DNA from: Streptomyces sp. CC208A
GTDB lineage: Bacteria; Actinomycetota; Actinomycetes; Streptomycetales; Streptomycetaceae
NCBI RefSeq assembly: GCF_030010625.1
Contig: NZ_JASCXN010000013.1
Coordinates: 62,001 to 126,000 of the forward strand
DNA length: 64,000 nucleotides
Reading direction: 5' to 3'
A model generated the notes under the pieces. It was given only the letters and a program-made list of their open reading frames with translations, searched no databases and was not told where the DNA came from. The position numbers were made by a program, and so were the translations under genes. Each line of letters starts with the position of its first letter. The first letter of the stretch is position 1. Below are positions 1 to 9,676 of the stretch, piece by piece.

Positions 1-997
<997 letters not shown>

Positions 998-998
<1 letters not shown>

Positions 999-1678
999 CA
1001 GGCGTTGACCAGCTTCTTGAGGATCGAGGTGAAGAAACCGAGCCCGTCCGTCTTGCCGGTGCCGATCAGCGGCTCGACGGCGTGCTCGGGGTGCGGCATG
1101 AGGCCGACGACGTTGCCCGCGGCGTTGGTGATGCCCGCGATGTCGCGCAGCGAGCCGTTGGGGTTCATGTCCAGGTAGCGGAAGGCCACCCGCCCCTCGG
1201 CCTCCAGCTCGTCGAGCGTGCGCTCGTCGGCGACGTACCGGCCGTCCATGTTCTTGAGCGGGACCTCGATCTCCTGGCCCTCGGTGTAGTCCGAGGTCCA
1301 GGCGGTCTCCGCGTTCTCCACCCGCAGCTTCTGGTCGCGGCAGATGAAGTGGAGGTGGTTGTTGCGGAGCATCGCGCCCGGCAGCAGATGGGCCTCGGTG
1401 AGGATCTGGAAGCCGTTGCAGATGCCGAGGACCGGCATGCCGGCCTTCGCCTGCTCGATGACGGTCTCCATCACCGGCGAGAAGCGGGAGATGGCGCCGG
1501 CCCGCAGGTAGTCGCCGTAGGAGAAGCCGCCGGCGAGGACCACGGCGTCGACCTGCTTGAGGTCCTTGTCGCGGTGCCACAGCGAGACCGGCTCGGCGCC
1601 CGCGAGACGGGCGGCGCGCAGCGCGTCCTGGTCGTCGAGCGTGCCGGGGAAGGTGACGACGCCGATGCGAGCGGTCAC
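998..1678 (-). CDS. purQ: FGAM synthase glutaminase subunit PurQ
   Basis: This class I glutamine amidotransferase subunit hydrolyses glutamine and channels ammonia to PurL. It has 226 residues, typical for PurQ. The nucleophile is Cys87 in VLGICNGFQ, and the His/Glu pair lies in LMPHPEHA near residue 200. The GTG start overlaps the purS stop as GTGA and its stop overlaps purL, so the three subunits are translated as one coupled unit. Confidence 0.97.
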
Positions 1679-1920
1679 GACTCGACCTTCACGACGAAGT
1701 CTTCGATCACGGTGTTGGCGAGGAAGGTTTCGGCCATCTCATGGATGCGGGCGAGGGCGGCGTCGTCGACCGGTCCCTCCACCTCCAGCTCGAAGCGCTT
1801 CCCCTGACGGACGTCGGCGATTCCGGCGAACCCGAGGCGGGGCAGTGCACGCTGCACCGCCTGTCCCTGCGGGTCGAGGATCTCCGGCTTGAGCATGACG
1901 TCGACTACGACGCGTGCCAC
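1675..1920 (-). CDS. purS: FGAM synthase PurS subunit
   Basis: PurS is the small subunit that docks PurQ onto PurL in the three-part FGAM synthase of Gram-positive bacteria. The protein has 81 residues and reads VARVVVDVMLKPEILDPQG, the family signature. A second in-frame GTG lies six bases upstream at 1926, but it runs into the GGGAG ribosome-binding sequence. The start at 1920 has GGGAG five bases upstream and is preferred. It is the first gene of the purSQL unit; its promoter must lie in the 366-bp region shared with lsr2. Confidence 0.93.
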   Translation of the reverse strand: MARVVVDVMLKPEILDPQGQAVQRALPRLGFAGIADVRQGKRFELEVEGPVDDAALARIHEMAETFLANTVIEDFVVKVES

Positions 1921-2286
1921 TGGCACTCCCGGTGGTGTGTTGCGTGGGCGGTTCCCTCAGCGTACCTGCCTCCAAATTCTACGCGGGTAGAGATCTGAAG
2001 GATCCTCCAAATACCCAGGCGGAAGCCACTTCCCGACGAAGATCCACCCCAAACCTCCCGGACCCTTCCGCACATGGAATTACGAGTGAAATATTGCGCC
2101 GCCCATTGGTCCGGGACACGCTGAGACAATTGATGGGGCTTCACAATGCGACACCCGTCGCTGTACAAAGGATTCCAGAAGAGAACAACATTGCCCCTGG
2201 GCAGCCGAAGGCCCGGTATCACCGCACGTCAGAGGCGCACCCATACCCTCCGGCAGGCGGCGGGCCACAGGAAAGGACCGATATCC
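1921..2286. other. Divergent intergenic region between purS and lsr2
   Basis: This 366-bp stretch has no convincing gene on either strand. It is clearly richer in A and T than its surroundings, for example around 1970-2010 and 2085-2130. It must hold the outward-facing promoters of purSQL (minus) and lsr2 (plus). Lsr2 proteins bind AT-rich DNA, so autoregulation here is plausible but not demonstrated. Confidence 0.6.
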
Positions 2287-2637
2287 GTGGCGCAGCGAGT
2301 TGTGGTCACCCTCTCCGACGACATCGACGGTGGGGAAGCGGAGGAAACGGTCGCGTTCGGTCTCGACGGGAAGATGTACGAGATCGACCTGAATGCTGCC
2401 AATGCAAAGAAACTCCGCCAGGCCCTCGCGCCCTACCTCGCGGCCGGGCGGAAGCTGAGCGGCAAGGCACTGACCGGCAAGGCGGGTGTGACCGGAAGCA
2501 CCTCCGCGTACAAGCACACCGCCCTCGCCCCCGACCCGGCGGCGGTCCGCGCCTGGGCCCAGTCCCACAAGATGGACGTGCCGGCCCGGGGCCGCATCCC
2601 CAAGCGGGTCTACGAGGCCTTCCGCGCCGCGAGCTGA
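2287..2637 (+). CDS. lsr2: Nucleoid-associated protein Lsr2
   Basis: Lsr2 is a small actinobacterial xenogeneic silencer that bridges AT-rich DNA, working much like H-NS. It has 116 residues. The N-terminal dimerisation domain starts AQRVVVTLSDDIDGGEAEE, and the C-terminal DNA-binding domain (about 75-116) contains the minor-groove RGR motif in VPARGRIPKRVYEAF. The GTG start is preceded by AGGAAAGGA about nine bases upstream. It diverges from purS and is followed by a tRNA-Gly pair. Streptomyces usually carry two lsr2-type genes; which paralogue this is cannot be settled here. Confidence 0.95.
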   Translation: MAQRVVVTLSDDIDGGEAEETVAFGLDGKMYEIDLNAANAKKLRQALAPYLAAGRKLSGKALTGKAGVTGSTSAYKHTALAPDPAAVRAWAQSHKMDVPARGRIPKRVYEAFRAAS

Positions 2638-2746
2638 GAGCGGACGGCGGGGCCCGCGGGTCGGATTTGCGTTCCACCCCCCTTGATCCGCTAGAGTCTG
2701 GATCACGCCGAGGGGCGAGGCCGCAAAGCCGAGTCCCACGCAGCGT

Positions 2747-2818
2747 GCGGGTGTAGTTCAGTAGCAGAACAGCCCCCTTCCAGGGGGAAGGCGCAGTGTG
2801 CAATTCCTGTCACCCGCT
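2747..2818 (+). tRNA. tRNA-Gly (anticodon TCC)
   Basis: The cloverleaf has acceptor arms GCGGGTG and CACCCGC, a D stem GTTC/GAAC and anticodon loop CTTCCAG giving TCC. Discriminator T is at 2818 and no CCA is encoded. It lies 80 bases before the first tRNA-Gly(GCC). Confidence 0.93.
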
Positions 2819-2899
2819 CTGCATCACGGTTACCGACCACTCCGGTGGATCAGGTAGAGTGGTGCTCGCACCGCCCAGTGAGAGCTGGTCGGGAGCAAT

Positions 2900-2972
2900 G
2901 CGGACGTGGCTCAGTTGGTAGAGCATCACCTTGCCAAGGTGAGGGTCGCGAGTTCGAATCTCGTCGTCCGCT
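2900..2972 (+). tRNA. tRNA-Gly (anticodon GCC), copy 1
   Basis: Acceptor GCGGACG pairs with CGTCCGC, and loop TTGCCAA between TCACC and GGTGA gives anticodon GCC. A second copy with identical sequence lies at 6830-6902. The repeat begins at or within a base or two of the tRNA 5' end and continues through the terminator. Confidence 0.97.
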
Positions 2973-2979
2973 CAGAGTG

Positions 2980-3009
2980 AAGGCCCCGGTTCTCGGAACC
3001 GGGGCCTTC
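2980..3009 (+). terminator. Terminator of tRNA-Gly copy 1
   Basis: The hairpin AAGGCCCCGGTTC/GGAACCGGGGCCTT has a very short loop and sits directly after the tRNA. Nearly the same hairpin follows copy 2. Confidence 0.85.
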
Positions 3010-3107
3010 GTCGTGTCCCGACCCCTTTCCCGCCCCATGACATTTGTCAGTCGCGGTGATGACAGCGCGCACTGCCCGCAGCCGCCCTCGGACGGGAGGC
3101 TTGGGCC

Positions 3108-4058
3108 ATGACAGCTGAAGCCCTGACCCCGGCCATCGAGGCGACCGACCTGAGCCGCAGCTACGACGGCGGGTTCGAGGCGGTGCGCGGTCTCTCCCTC
3201 TCCGTCGACCGGGGCGAGATCTTCGCCCTCCTCGGCACCAACGGCGCCGGCAAGACCTCCACCGTCGAACTCCTGGAGGGCCTCGCCGCCCCGACCGGCG
3301 GCACCGCCCGCGTCCTCGGCCACGACCCGTACCGCGAACGCTCCGCCGTCCGCCCCCGCATCGGCGTGATGCTCCAGGAGGGCGGCTTCCCCTCCGACCT
3401 CACCGTCGCCGAGACCGTACGGATGTGGGCCGGCTGCACCAGCGGCGCCAGGCCCGCCGGCGAAGCCCTCGCCGCCGTCGGCCTCACCGGCCGCGAGAAG
3501 GTGCGGATCAAGCAGCTGTCCGGCGGCGAGCGCCGCCGCCTCGACCTCGCGCTCGCCCTCCTCGGCCGCCCCGAGGTCCTCTTCCTCGACGAGCCCACCA
3601 CCGGCCTCGACGCCGAGGGCCGCCGCGACACCTGGGAGCTCGTCCGCGCCCTGCGCGCCCAGGGCACCACCGTCCTCCTCACCACCCACTACCTGGAGGA
3701 GGCCGAGACCCTCGCCGACCGGCTCGCGATCATGCACCGGGGCCGGATCGTCCTCTCCGGCACCCCCGCCGAGGTCACCGCCGCCCAGCCCGCCCGGATC
3801 CGCTTCGCCCTCCCCGCCGGGGTGCCCGCCGCCCGGCTGCCGCTCCGCCTGAAGGCCGCCGCCGACGGCGACCGGGTCGAGATCCGCACCCACGCCCTCC
3901 AGGACGACCTGACCGAGCTCCTCGGCTGGGCCCGCGACCAGGGCGTCCGCCTCGACGGGCTCGACGCCCGCTCCGCCTCCCTCGAAGAGGCATTCCTCGA
4001 CATCGCCTCCCGCACGGAGAACACCCCCGCCGGCCCGAAGGAGACCGTAGCCCGATGA
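3108..4058 (+). CDS. ABC transporter ATP-binding protein
   Basis: This is the cytoplasmic ATPase of an ABC-2-type exporter, 316 residues. Walker A is GTNGAGKTS (43-51), the signature LSGGE is at 137-141 and Walker B VLFLDE at 157-162, followed by an H-loop in LLTTHYLEEAE. The C-terminal ~80 residues form the accessory domain common in drug/lipid exporters. Its stop overlaps the permease start as ATGA. It heads a four-gene unit (ATPase, permease, kinase, regulator), so transport of a signal- or stress-related compound is likely. The substrate is unknown. Confidence 0.92.
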   Translation: MTAEALTPAIEATDLSRSYDGGFEAVRGLSLSVDRGEIFALLGTNGAGKTSTVELLEGLAAPTGGTARVLGHDPYRERSAVRPRIGVMLQEGGFPSDLTVAETVRMWAGCTSGARPAGEALAAVGLTGREKVRIKQLSGGERRRLDLALALLGRPEVLFLDEPTTGLDAEGRRDTWELVRALRAQGTTVLLTTHYLEEAETLADRLAIMHRGRIVLSGTPAEVTAAQPARIRFALPAGVPAARLPLRLKAAADGDRVEIRTHALQDDLTELLGWARDQGVRLDGLDARSASLEEAFLDIASRTENTPAGPKETVAR

Positions 4059-4891
4059 GTACGCCGCGTACGCCGCGTACGCCGACGACGACGCCCACGT
4101 CCGCCGCACCCGCCACCGCCGGCCGCCCGTCCACCACCCGCACCCGGCTCGCCGCCCTCGGCCGGGCCGAACTCACCCTCCTCGGCCGCAACCGCAACAA
4201 CCTCTTCATCGCGGCCCTCATGCCGCTGCTGATGATCTTCCTGCTGCGGTCCTCTCTCCGGGGCGTCGACGAGGCCACCCTCGGCATCTCCCTCGCCGCC
4301 GCCACCCTCATCGGCGGCACCGGCATGATCCTGCTGCTCGTCGTCTACATGAGCCTCACCTCCAGCCTCACCGCCCGCCGCGAGGAACTCGTCCTCAAGC
4401 GGCTGCGCACCGGCGAGGCCACCGACGCCGAGATCCTCGCCGGCGCCGCCCTGCCCGCCACCGCCATCGCCCTCACCCAGTGCGCGATCCTCACCGTCGG
4501 CGGCTTCACCCTCCTCGGCGCCGACGCCCCCGCCCGCCCCGACCTGCTGCTCCTCGGCCTCGCCGTCGCGGTCCCGCTGCTCGCCGGACTCGCCGCCCTC
4601 ACCACCACGATCACCCGCACCGTCGAGAGCGCGGGACTCACCACCCTGCCGCTCTTCCTCGTCTCCTGCTTCGGCTCCGGCCTCTTCGTCCCCCACGGCG
4701 CGCTCCCCGAACTCGCCGCCGACCTCGCGCAGTTGCTTCCGCTCAGCGGCGCCATGGAGTTCGTCAGGGCCGGCTGGCTCGGCACCGCCCACGCGGGCAG
4801 CCTGCTCACCGCCGCGCTCAATACAGTGGCCTGGGGCGTCCTGACGGGGTGGGCGGTCCGCCGCTGGTTCCGCTGGGAGCCCCGGCGCTAG
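4055..4891 (+). CDS. ABC-2 type transporter permease
   Basis: This membrane component pairs with the preceding ATPase. It has 278 residues: a Thr/Pro-rich N-terminal tail of about 35 residues (repeated TPRTPRT), then about six hydrophobic segments starting with NNLFIAALMPLLMIFLL. The ABC2_membrane arrangement is typical. The start codon overlaps the ATPase stop. The histidine kinase follows after 27 bases. Confidence 0.9.
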   Translation: MSTPRTPRTPTTTPTSAAPATAGRPSTTRTRLAALGRAELTLLGRNRNNLFIAALMPLLMIFLLRSSLRGVDEATLGISLAAATLIGGTGMILLLVVYMSLTSSLTARREELVLKRLRTGEATDAEILAGAALPATAIALTQCAILTVGGFTLLGADAPARPDLLLLGLAVAVPLLAGLAALTTTITRTVESAGLTTLPLFLVSCFGSGLFVPHGALPELAADLAQLLPLSGAMEFVRAGWLGTAHAGSLLTAALNTVAWGVLTGWAVRRWFRWEPRR

Positions 4892-4918
4892 GACGGACCG
4901 AAGGGGGAGACGGGACGG

Positions 4919-6196
4919 ATGTCCACGATGACGGGATGGTGGTCACGGCGGAGCGTCGCCGGGAAGGTCGAGCTGTACACCCGGTGGACCTTCCACGGCA
5001 TGGCCCCGGTCGAACTCCTCACCCTCGGCGGCATCCCGCTGAGCCAGGGCGAGCGGAACGGACCCGGCCCGGCCGCGGCGCTCGGACTGGTCCTGTGGGT
5101 CCTGGCCCACTCCGTCCTCTGCGCGGTGCTCGCCTCCCGCGCCCTCGACCACACCACCGGCCGGCGCGAGCGGCCCGTCCGGCTCGCCGTCGCCCTCGCC
5201 ACGGTCACCGTCGTCGCCGACCTCACCATCCTCGTCCTGTGGACGGCCGGGGTGCTGCCCGACAGCTCCGCGAACGGAGGAGTGCTCGTCGGCACCGCGA
5301 TCTTCACCGTCGGCTCGCTCGTCCTCTGCCTGGACCGCGTCCGGCAGATGGCGTACGCGGTCGGCGCCGCCGCCCTCGCCTGCGCGCTGCCCGTCGCCGC
5401 CCTCGGCCACGGCGTGCCGGAGGGCCTGGTCGCCCTGGTCGCCGTCCTCCTCGGCGGCGGTGCCTACGGCGCCGCCTGCGGCTTCTCCTCCTGGCTGCTC
5501 GGCGTCGTCCAGGAGCTGGAGCGCTCCCGCGACCTCAAGGCCCGGCTCGCCGTCGCCGAGGAACGGCTCCGCTTCGGCCGCGACCTGCACGACGTCATGG
5601 GCCGCAACCTCTCGGTGATCGCGCTCAAGAGCGAGCTCGCCGTCCAGCTCGCCCGGCGCGGCCGCCCCGAGAGCGTGGACCAGATGGTCGAGGTCCAGCG
5701 GATCGCCCAGGAGTCCCAGCGGGAGGTCCGGGAGGTGGTCCGCGGCTACCGGGAGGCCGATCTGCGGGTCGAGCTGGAGGGCGCCCGGAGCGTCCTCGCC
5801 GCCGCCGGCATCGCCTGCGCCGTCGACGCCCCCGCCCTCGACGCCCCCGCCCTCGGCCTGCCCGCCGGGGTGCAGTCCGCGCTCGGCTGGGTCGTCCGCG
5901 AGACCACCACCAACGTGCTGCGGCACGGCGACGCCCGGCGCTGCGCGATCACCCTGCGGCGGGCGGCGGACGCGGTACTGCTGACCGTGGAGAACGACGG
6001 GGCCGTACGGGACGGGGCCGGCGCCCCCGGACGTACCGGCTCCGGCCTCGCCGGGCTGCGCGAACGGCTCGGGGCGGTGGACGGCACCCTGGAGGCCGGG
6101 TTCGAGGACCCGCACTCCTTCCGCGTCGCCGCCCGGGTGCCGCTGCCCGCGCCGGGGGAGACCGGCACCCGACAGGAGAAGGAGACGGTCGCGTGA
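4919..6196 (+). CDS. NarL-type sensor histidine kinase
   Basis: This is a membrane-bound two-component sensor of the HisKA_3 class, 425 residues. Several hydrophobic segments occupy about residues 30-190, with no large extracellular domain, suggesting sensing in or near the membrane. The phospho-acceptor is His224 in DLHDVMGRNLSVIALKSE. An HATPase_c domain follows (ETTTNVLRHG N-box, then SGLAGLRERL). It sits directly after an ABC transporter, a common arrangement in which the kinase monitors the exporter or its substrate. The stop overlaps the response-regulator start as GTGA. Confidence 0.93.
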   Translation: MSTMTGWWSRRSVAGKVELYTRWTFHGMAPVELLTLGGIPLSQGERNGPGPAAALGLVLWVLAHSVLCAVLASRALDHTTGRRERPVRLAVALATVTVVADLTILVLWTAGVLPDSSANGGVLVGTAIFTVGSLVLCLDRVRQMAYAVGAAALACALPVAALGHGVPEGLVALVAVLLGGGAYGAACGFSSWLLGVVQELERSRDLKARLAVAEERLRFGRDLHDVMGRNLSVIALKSELAVQLARRGRPESVDQMVEVQRIAQESQREVREVVRGYREADLRVELEGARSVLAAAGIACAVDAPALDAPALGLPAGVQSALGWVVRETTTNVLRHGDARRCAITLRRAADAVLLTVENDGAVRDGAGAPGRTGSGLAGLRERLGAVDGTLEAGFEDPHSFRVAARVPLPAPGETGTRQEKETVA

Positions 6197-6807
6197 CCGA
6201 GCCCGTACGTGTCCTGCTCGCCGACGACGAGCACCTGATCCGGGGCGCGCTCGCCGCCCTGCTCGCCCTGGAGGACGACCTGGTCGTCGTCGCCGAGGCC
6301 GCGACCGGCCCCGAGGCGCTCGCCATGGCCCGCGCCCACCGGCCCGACGTCGCCGTCCTCGACCTCCAGATGCCAGGGGCGGACGGTGTGACGGTGGCCA
6401 CATCCATCCGGGACGAACTCCCGGAGTGCCGCACGATGATCGTGACCAGCCACGGCCGCCCCGGCCACCTCAAGCGGGCCCTCGCGGCGGGCGTCCGCGG
6501 CTTCGCCCCGAAGACCGTCAGCGCCCAGCGGCTCGCCGAGCTGATCCGTACCGTCCACGCCGGAAACCGTTACGTCGACCCGGAGTTGGCGGCCGACGCG
6601 ATCGCCGCCGGGGACTCCCCGCTGACCGCCCGCGAGGCCGAGGTGCTCGAACTCGCCGCCGACGGCGCCCCCGTCGCGGAGATCGCCCGGCGGGCCGCGC
6701 TCTCCCCCGGGACGGTCCGGAACTACCTCTCCTCCGCCGCCGCGAAGCTCGGTGCGGAGAACCGTCACGCGGCCGTGCGTCTCGCGCGGTCGAAAGGTTG
6801 GGTATAG
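6193..6807 (+). CDS. NarL/LuxR-family response regulator
   Basis: Partner of the upstream kinase, 204 residues. The receiver domain has the acidic pair DDE (11-13) and phospho-acceptor Asp57 in AVLDLQMPG. A LuxR-type helix-turn-helix lies in the C-terminal 65 residues (LTAREAEVLELAADGAPVAE). It probably controls the ABC genes upstream in the same transcript. It ends 22 bases before the second tRNA-Gly(GCC). Confidence 0.94.
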   Translation: MTEPVRVLLADDEHLIRGALAALLALEDDLVVVAEAATGPEALAMARAHRPDVAVLDLQMPGADGVTVATSIRDELPECRTMIVTSHGRPGHLKRALAAGVRGFAPKTVSAQRLAELIRTVHAGNRYVDPELAADAIAAGDSPLTAREAEVLELAADGAPVAEIARRAALSPGTVRNYLSSAAAKLGAENRHAAVRLARSKGWV

Positions 6808-6829
6808 TTAGCAGCGCGCTACGGCGCAG

Positions 6830-6902
6830 GCGGACGTGGCTCAGTTGGTAGAGCATCACCTTGCCAAGGTGAGGGTCGCGAGTTCGAATCTCGTCGTCCG
6901 CT
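6830..6902 (+). tRNA. tRNA-Gly (anticodon GCC), copy 2
   Basis: The sequence is identical to the tRNA at 2900-2972, with the same acceptor arms and GCC anticodon. Together the two copies form direct repeats around the ABC/two-component cassette. Confidence 0.97.
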
Positions 6903-6909
6903 CAGAGTG

Positions 6910-6940
6910 AAGGCCCCGGTTCTCAGGAACCGGGGCCTTC
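6910..6940 (+). terminator. Terminator of tRNA-Gly copy 2
   Basis: The hairpin AAGGCCCCGGTTC, short loop, GGAACCGGGGCCTT is the same as the copy at 2980 apart from one extra loop base. Confidence 0.85.
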
Positions 6941-6964
6941 GTCGTACGTATCGGGAGGCGGCCC

Positions 6965-6994
6965 GTACGGGACGGGGCGCCCCGTCCCGTACGA
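6965..6994. terminator. Hairpin between tRNA-Gly copy 2 and purC
   Basis: The inverted repeat CGTACGGGACGGGG/CCCCGTCCCGTACG has almost no loop. It lies between convergent transcripts, just downstream of the purC stop, so it can terminate purC and act as a backstop for the tRNA. Confidence 0.75.
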
Positions 6995-7002
6995 CCGGTC
7001 CG

Positions 7003-7911
7003 TCAGAAGCTGTCGGACCAGGACTTCCCGGTCAGCAGCTCGTACGCCTCCAGGTACTTGGCGCGGGTGTCGTCCACGATCTCCCTCGGGAGGGCCGGCG
7101 GCGGCTGCTCGCCCGTGCGGTCCCAGCCCGAGGCCGGGGAGGTCAGCCAGTTCCGGACGAACTGCTTGTCGTACGAGGGCTGGGCGCGGCCCGGCTGCCA
7201 CTGGTCGGCCGGCCAGAAGCGGGAGGAGTCCGGGGTCAGCACCTCGTCGGCGAGGACCAGGGTGTCGCCCTCGAAGCCGAACTCGAACTTGGTGTCGGCG
7301 AGGATGATCCCGCGCTCGCGGGCGATGTCCCGGGCCCGGCCGTAGACGGCGAGGGTGGTCTGGCGCAGCAGGGCGGCGGTCTCGGCGCCGACCTCCCGGG
7401 CGACCTCCTCGTACGACACGTTCTCGTCGTGGTCGCCGACGGCGGCCTTGGTCGCCGGGGTGAAGATCGGCGCGGGCAGCTCGGAGCCGTCGGTCAGCCC
7501 CTCGGGCAGCGCGAGGCCGCAGACCGTGCGGGTCTGCTCGTACTCGGCCAGGCCGGAACCGGTGAGGTAGCCGCGGGCGACGCACTCGACCGGGACCATG
7601 TCCAGGGACTTGCAGACCAGGGTGCGGCCCGCCCAGTCGGCGGGGGCGCCGGCCGGCAGCTCGGTGGAGAGCACGTGGTTGGGGACCAGGTCGGAGAGCT
7701 GGTCGAACCACCACAGGGAGAGCTGGGTGAGCACCCGCCCCTTGTCCGGGATCTCGGTGGGCAGGACCCAGTCGTACGCGGACATGCGGTCGCTCGCCAC
7801 CATCACGAGGTCGCCGGCCCCGTTCCGGTACAGGTCGCGCACCTTGCCCGTGTGCAGGTGGGTCAGGCCCGGGACCTCGACGGGCTCGGGCTTTTCTACG
7901 AATCCGGACAC
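7003..7911 (-). CDS. purC: SAICAR synthase PurC
   Basis: Phosphoribosylaminoimidazole-succinocarboxamide synthase joins aspartate to CAIR using ATP in purine synthesis. It has 302 residues and is of the longer purC type. Family blocks include GKVRDLY, ASDRMSAYDW, VPVECVARGYL and ADTKFEFGF. The gene stands alone on the minus strand, ending at a hairpin. It is separated from purD by the DMF-like and M48-like genes, so the purine genes here are clustered but not a single operon. Confidence 0.97.
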   Translation of the reverse strand: MSGFVEKPEPVEVPGLTHLHTGKVRDLYRNGAGDLVMVASDRMSAYDWVLPTEIPDKGRVLTQLSLWWFDQLSDLVPNHVLSTELPAGAPADWAGRTLVCKSLDMVPVECVARGYLTGSGLAEYEQTRTVCGLALPEGLTDGSELPAPIFTPATKAAVGDHDENVSYEEVAREVGAETAALLRQTTLAVYGRARDIARERGIILADTKFEFGFEGDTLVLADEVLTPDSSRFWPADQWQPGRAQPSYDKQFVRNWLTSPASGWDRTGEQPPPALPREIVDDTRAKYLEAYELLTGKSWSDSF

Positions 7912-8016
7912 GGTTCCTCCGCGTAGGTTGATCCAGGAACGGTCCGATTCTCTCGCACACGCGGCCGGGTGCGGTCGCCGGGCCCCTCGCCGCCCCTGGT
8001 CGGTGGCTCCTCCTGG

Positions 8017-9477
8017 TCAGTCCCTCTTACAGATGCGGTCGAGGAGATTGGCGGTGGCGCGCTGGACGCGGGGATCGACATGGCCCGGCCGGTCCAGCGC
8101 CGGCGACCAGGCGAAGGTGCCGGAGGCGAAGACCCAGGCCCCCGACGGCGCCCGGTAGAGGCTGGTCTCCTGGTGGCGCAGCGCCCCCTCGCCGTCCCGG
8201 TAGGGGGAGTGGGCGAGCAGGATCCGGCCCTCGTGCTCGGGGAGCTGGGTGCGCGGGAAGTAGCGGTCCGCCTCGCCGGCGACCAGGCCGGGGAGCTCGT
8301 CGCCCTCGCCGGCGCCGGTCGCCTCCCAGAGCCAGTGCTCCGCGTTCCGCACGACGAGCGGGTGCGGTTCGGGCACCCGGCCCGCGTACTGGATGCCGAG
8401 GAGCTGCTGCTCGGGGCGGTCGACCTCGCGCCAGAGGGCGGGACGGCCGGGGCCGCGGCGCTTGCGGCAGGTGAGCAGCCGGTCCGGCACCCCGGACGGC
8501 GAGGGGCCGAGCTCCACCTGCCAGTACATGGTGTTGGCGGAGAGGAAGACCAGCGAGGTGCCCTGGTCGCGGGCGCGCTCGGCGGCCTTGCGCATCGGCG
8601 CCGACCAGTATTCGTCGTGGCCGGGGAAGACCAGGCCCCGGTAGCGGGTCGGGTCGACCCGGCCGGCGTGCAGGTCGCGGGTCTCGGCGTAGGCGAGGTC
8701 GTAGCCGTACCGCTCCGCCCAGCGGATGAAGTCGTAGGCGTGGCCCACGTGCAGCGGCAGGCCCGCACCCGCGTACGGCCGGTCGAAGGAGACGGTGGTC
8801 GCCGCATCCTCCTCGCCGAGCAGCCGGCCCTCCTCGTCCCAGGCGTGGTAGAGGCTGGCGCCGGTGCGCCCGTCCTCCGGGTAGAGGTTGTACGCCTGCC
8901 AGGTGATGTCCGGCAGGACGAGGAGCAGGTCCGCGGGGTGCGCGTCCCGCACGGTGAAGGGGATGTGGGAGCGGTAGCCGTCGGCGGTGGTGAGGACGGC
9001 GACGTACGCGCCGATCGACCAGTAGCCCGGGACCTGGAGCCGCCAGGACTGCCACCAGTGGTGGCAGGAGACCGTGCGGTCGGCGGCGAGCGGGGGCGGC
9101 TGGACGATCCCGGAGAGCCGCGGGCTCGTGGTGATCTTCGCGGCGCCGTCGCCGCCGTAGTGACCGATCCGGTAGACGTCGACCGAGAACGGCTGCGGCG
9201 GGTCCACGGTGATGTGGAAATCGATCGACTCGCCGGGCGCCACGGCCCCGCCTGAGGCGAAGCCCTTGATCTGCCGGCGCATGTCGTCGGCGGTGCGCGG
9301 GCCCCCGGCCCCGCCGCCGGCCAGGGTCTCGTCCGCGTACCAGGGGACCAGCTGGCCCGTGCCGTCGAAGTAGTTCTCCGAACCGCGCAGCCAGGGCAAC
9401 GGGCCCTGGCCGAAGGGATCGGAGACCGCGTGCGCGAGCGCTCCCGAGTCCCAGCGCCTGATCTGCTCCGCCCCCAT
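8017..9477 (-). CDS. N,N-dimethylformamidase beta-subunit-like protein
   Basis: The 486-residue protein resembles the large-subunit domain of N,N-dimethylformamidase. Characteristic stretches are VDVYRIGHYGGDGA near residue 90, YNLYPEDGRTGASLY, and GLVFPGHDEYWS. These suggest an Ig-like N-terminal part followed by a glutamine-amidotransferase-like fold. No signal peptide is evident. The small DMFase subunit is not found nearby, so dimethylformamide itself need not be the substrate. It lies on the same strand as the M48-like gene with a ~200-bp gap, indicating its own promoter. Confidence 0.8.
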   Translation of the reverse strand: MGAEQIRRWDSGALAHAVSDPFGQGPLPWLRGSENYFDGTGQLVPWYADETLAGGGAGGPRTADDMRRQIKGFASGGAVAPGESIDFHITVDPPQPFSVDVYRIGHYGGDGAAKITTSPRLSGIVQPPPLAADRTVSCHHWWQSWRLQVPGYWSIGAYVAVLTTADGYRSHIPFTVRDAHPADLLLVLPDITWQAYNLYPEDGRTGASLYHAWDEEGRLLGEEDAATTVSFDRPYAGAGLPLHVGHAYDFIRWAERYGYDLAYAETRDLHAGRVDPTRYRGLVFPGHDEYWSAPMRKAAERARDQGTSLVFLSANTMYWQVELGPSPSGVPDRLLTCRKRRGPGRPALWREVDRPEQQLLGIQYAGRVPEPHPLVVRNAEHWLWEATGAGEGDELPGLVAGEADRYFPRTQLPEHEGRILLAHSPYRDGEGALRHQETSLYRAPSGAWVFASGTFAWSPALDRPGHVDPRVQRATANLLDRICKRD

Positions 9478-9676
9478 GAGGTGCCCCTCCCTCGACTCCC
9501 CCGGTCGATGCCTGTGTTCCGTGCCTGTGTCCGATGCCGTCGTCCGGTGCTTCCGCGCTCGTGCCCGACGACTTTGTCAGTGCCGGTCCCCAGCACATCA
9601 CATAACGCACGCGGTCCGTCACCGTTCGTCGTGAATCGACGAAGGTGGAACACGGCGCTCCGGTAAGGCGGGCCTT

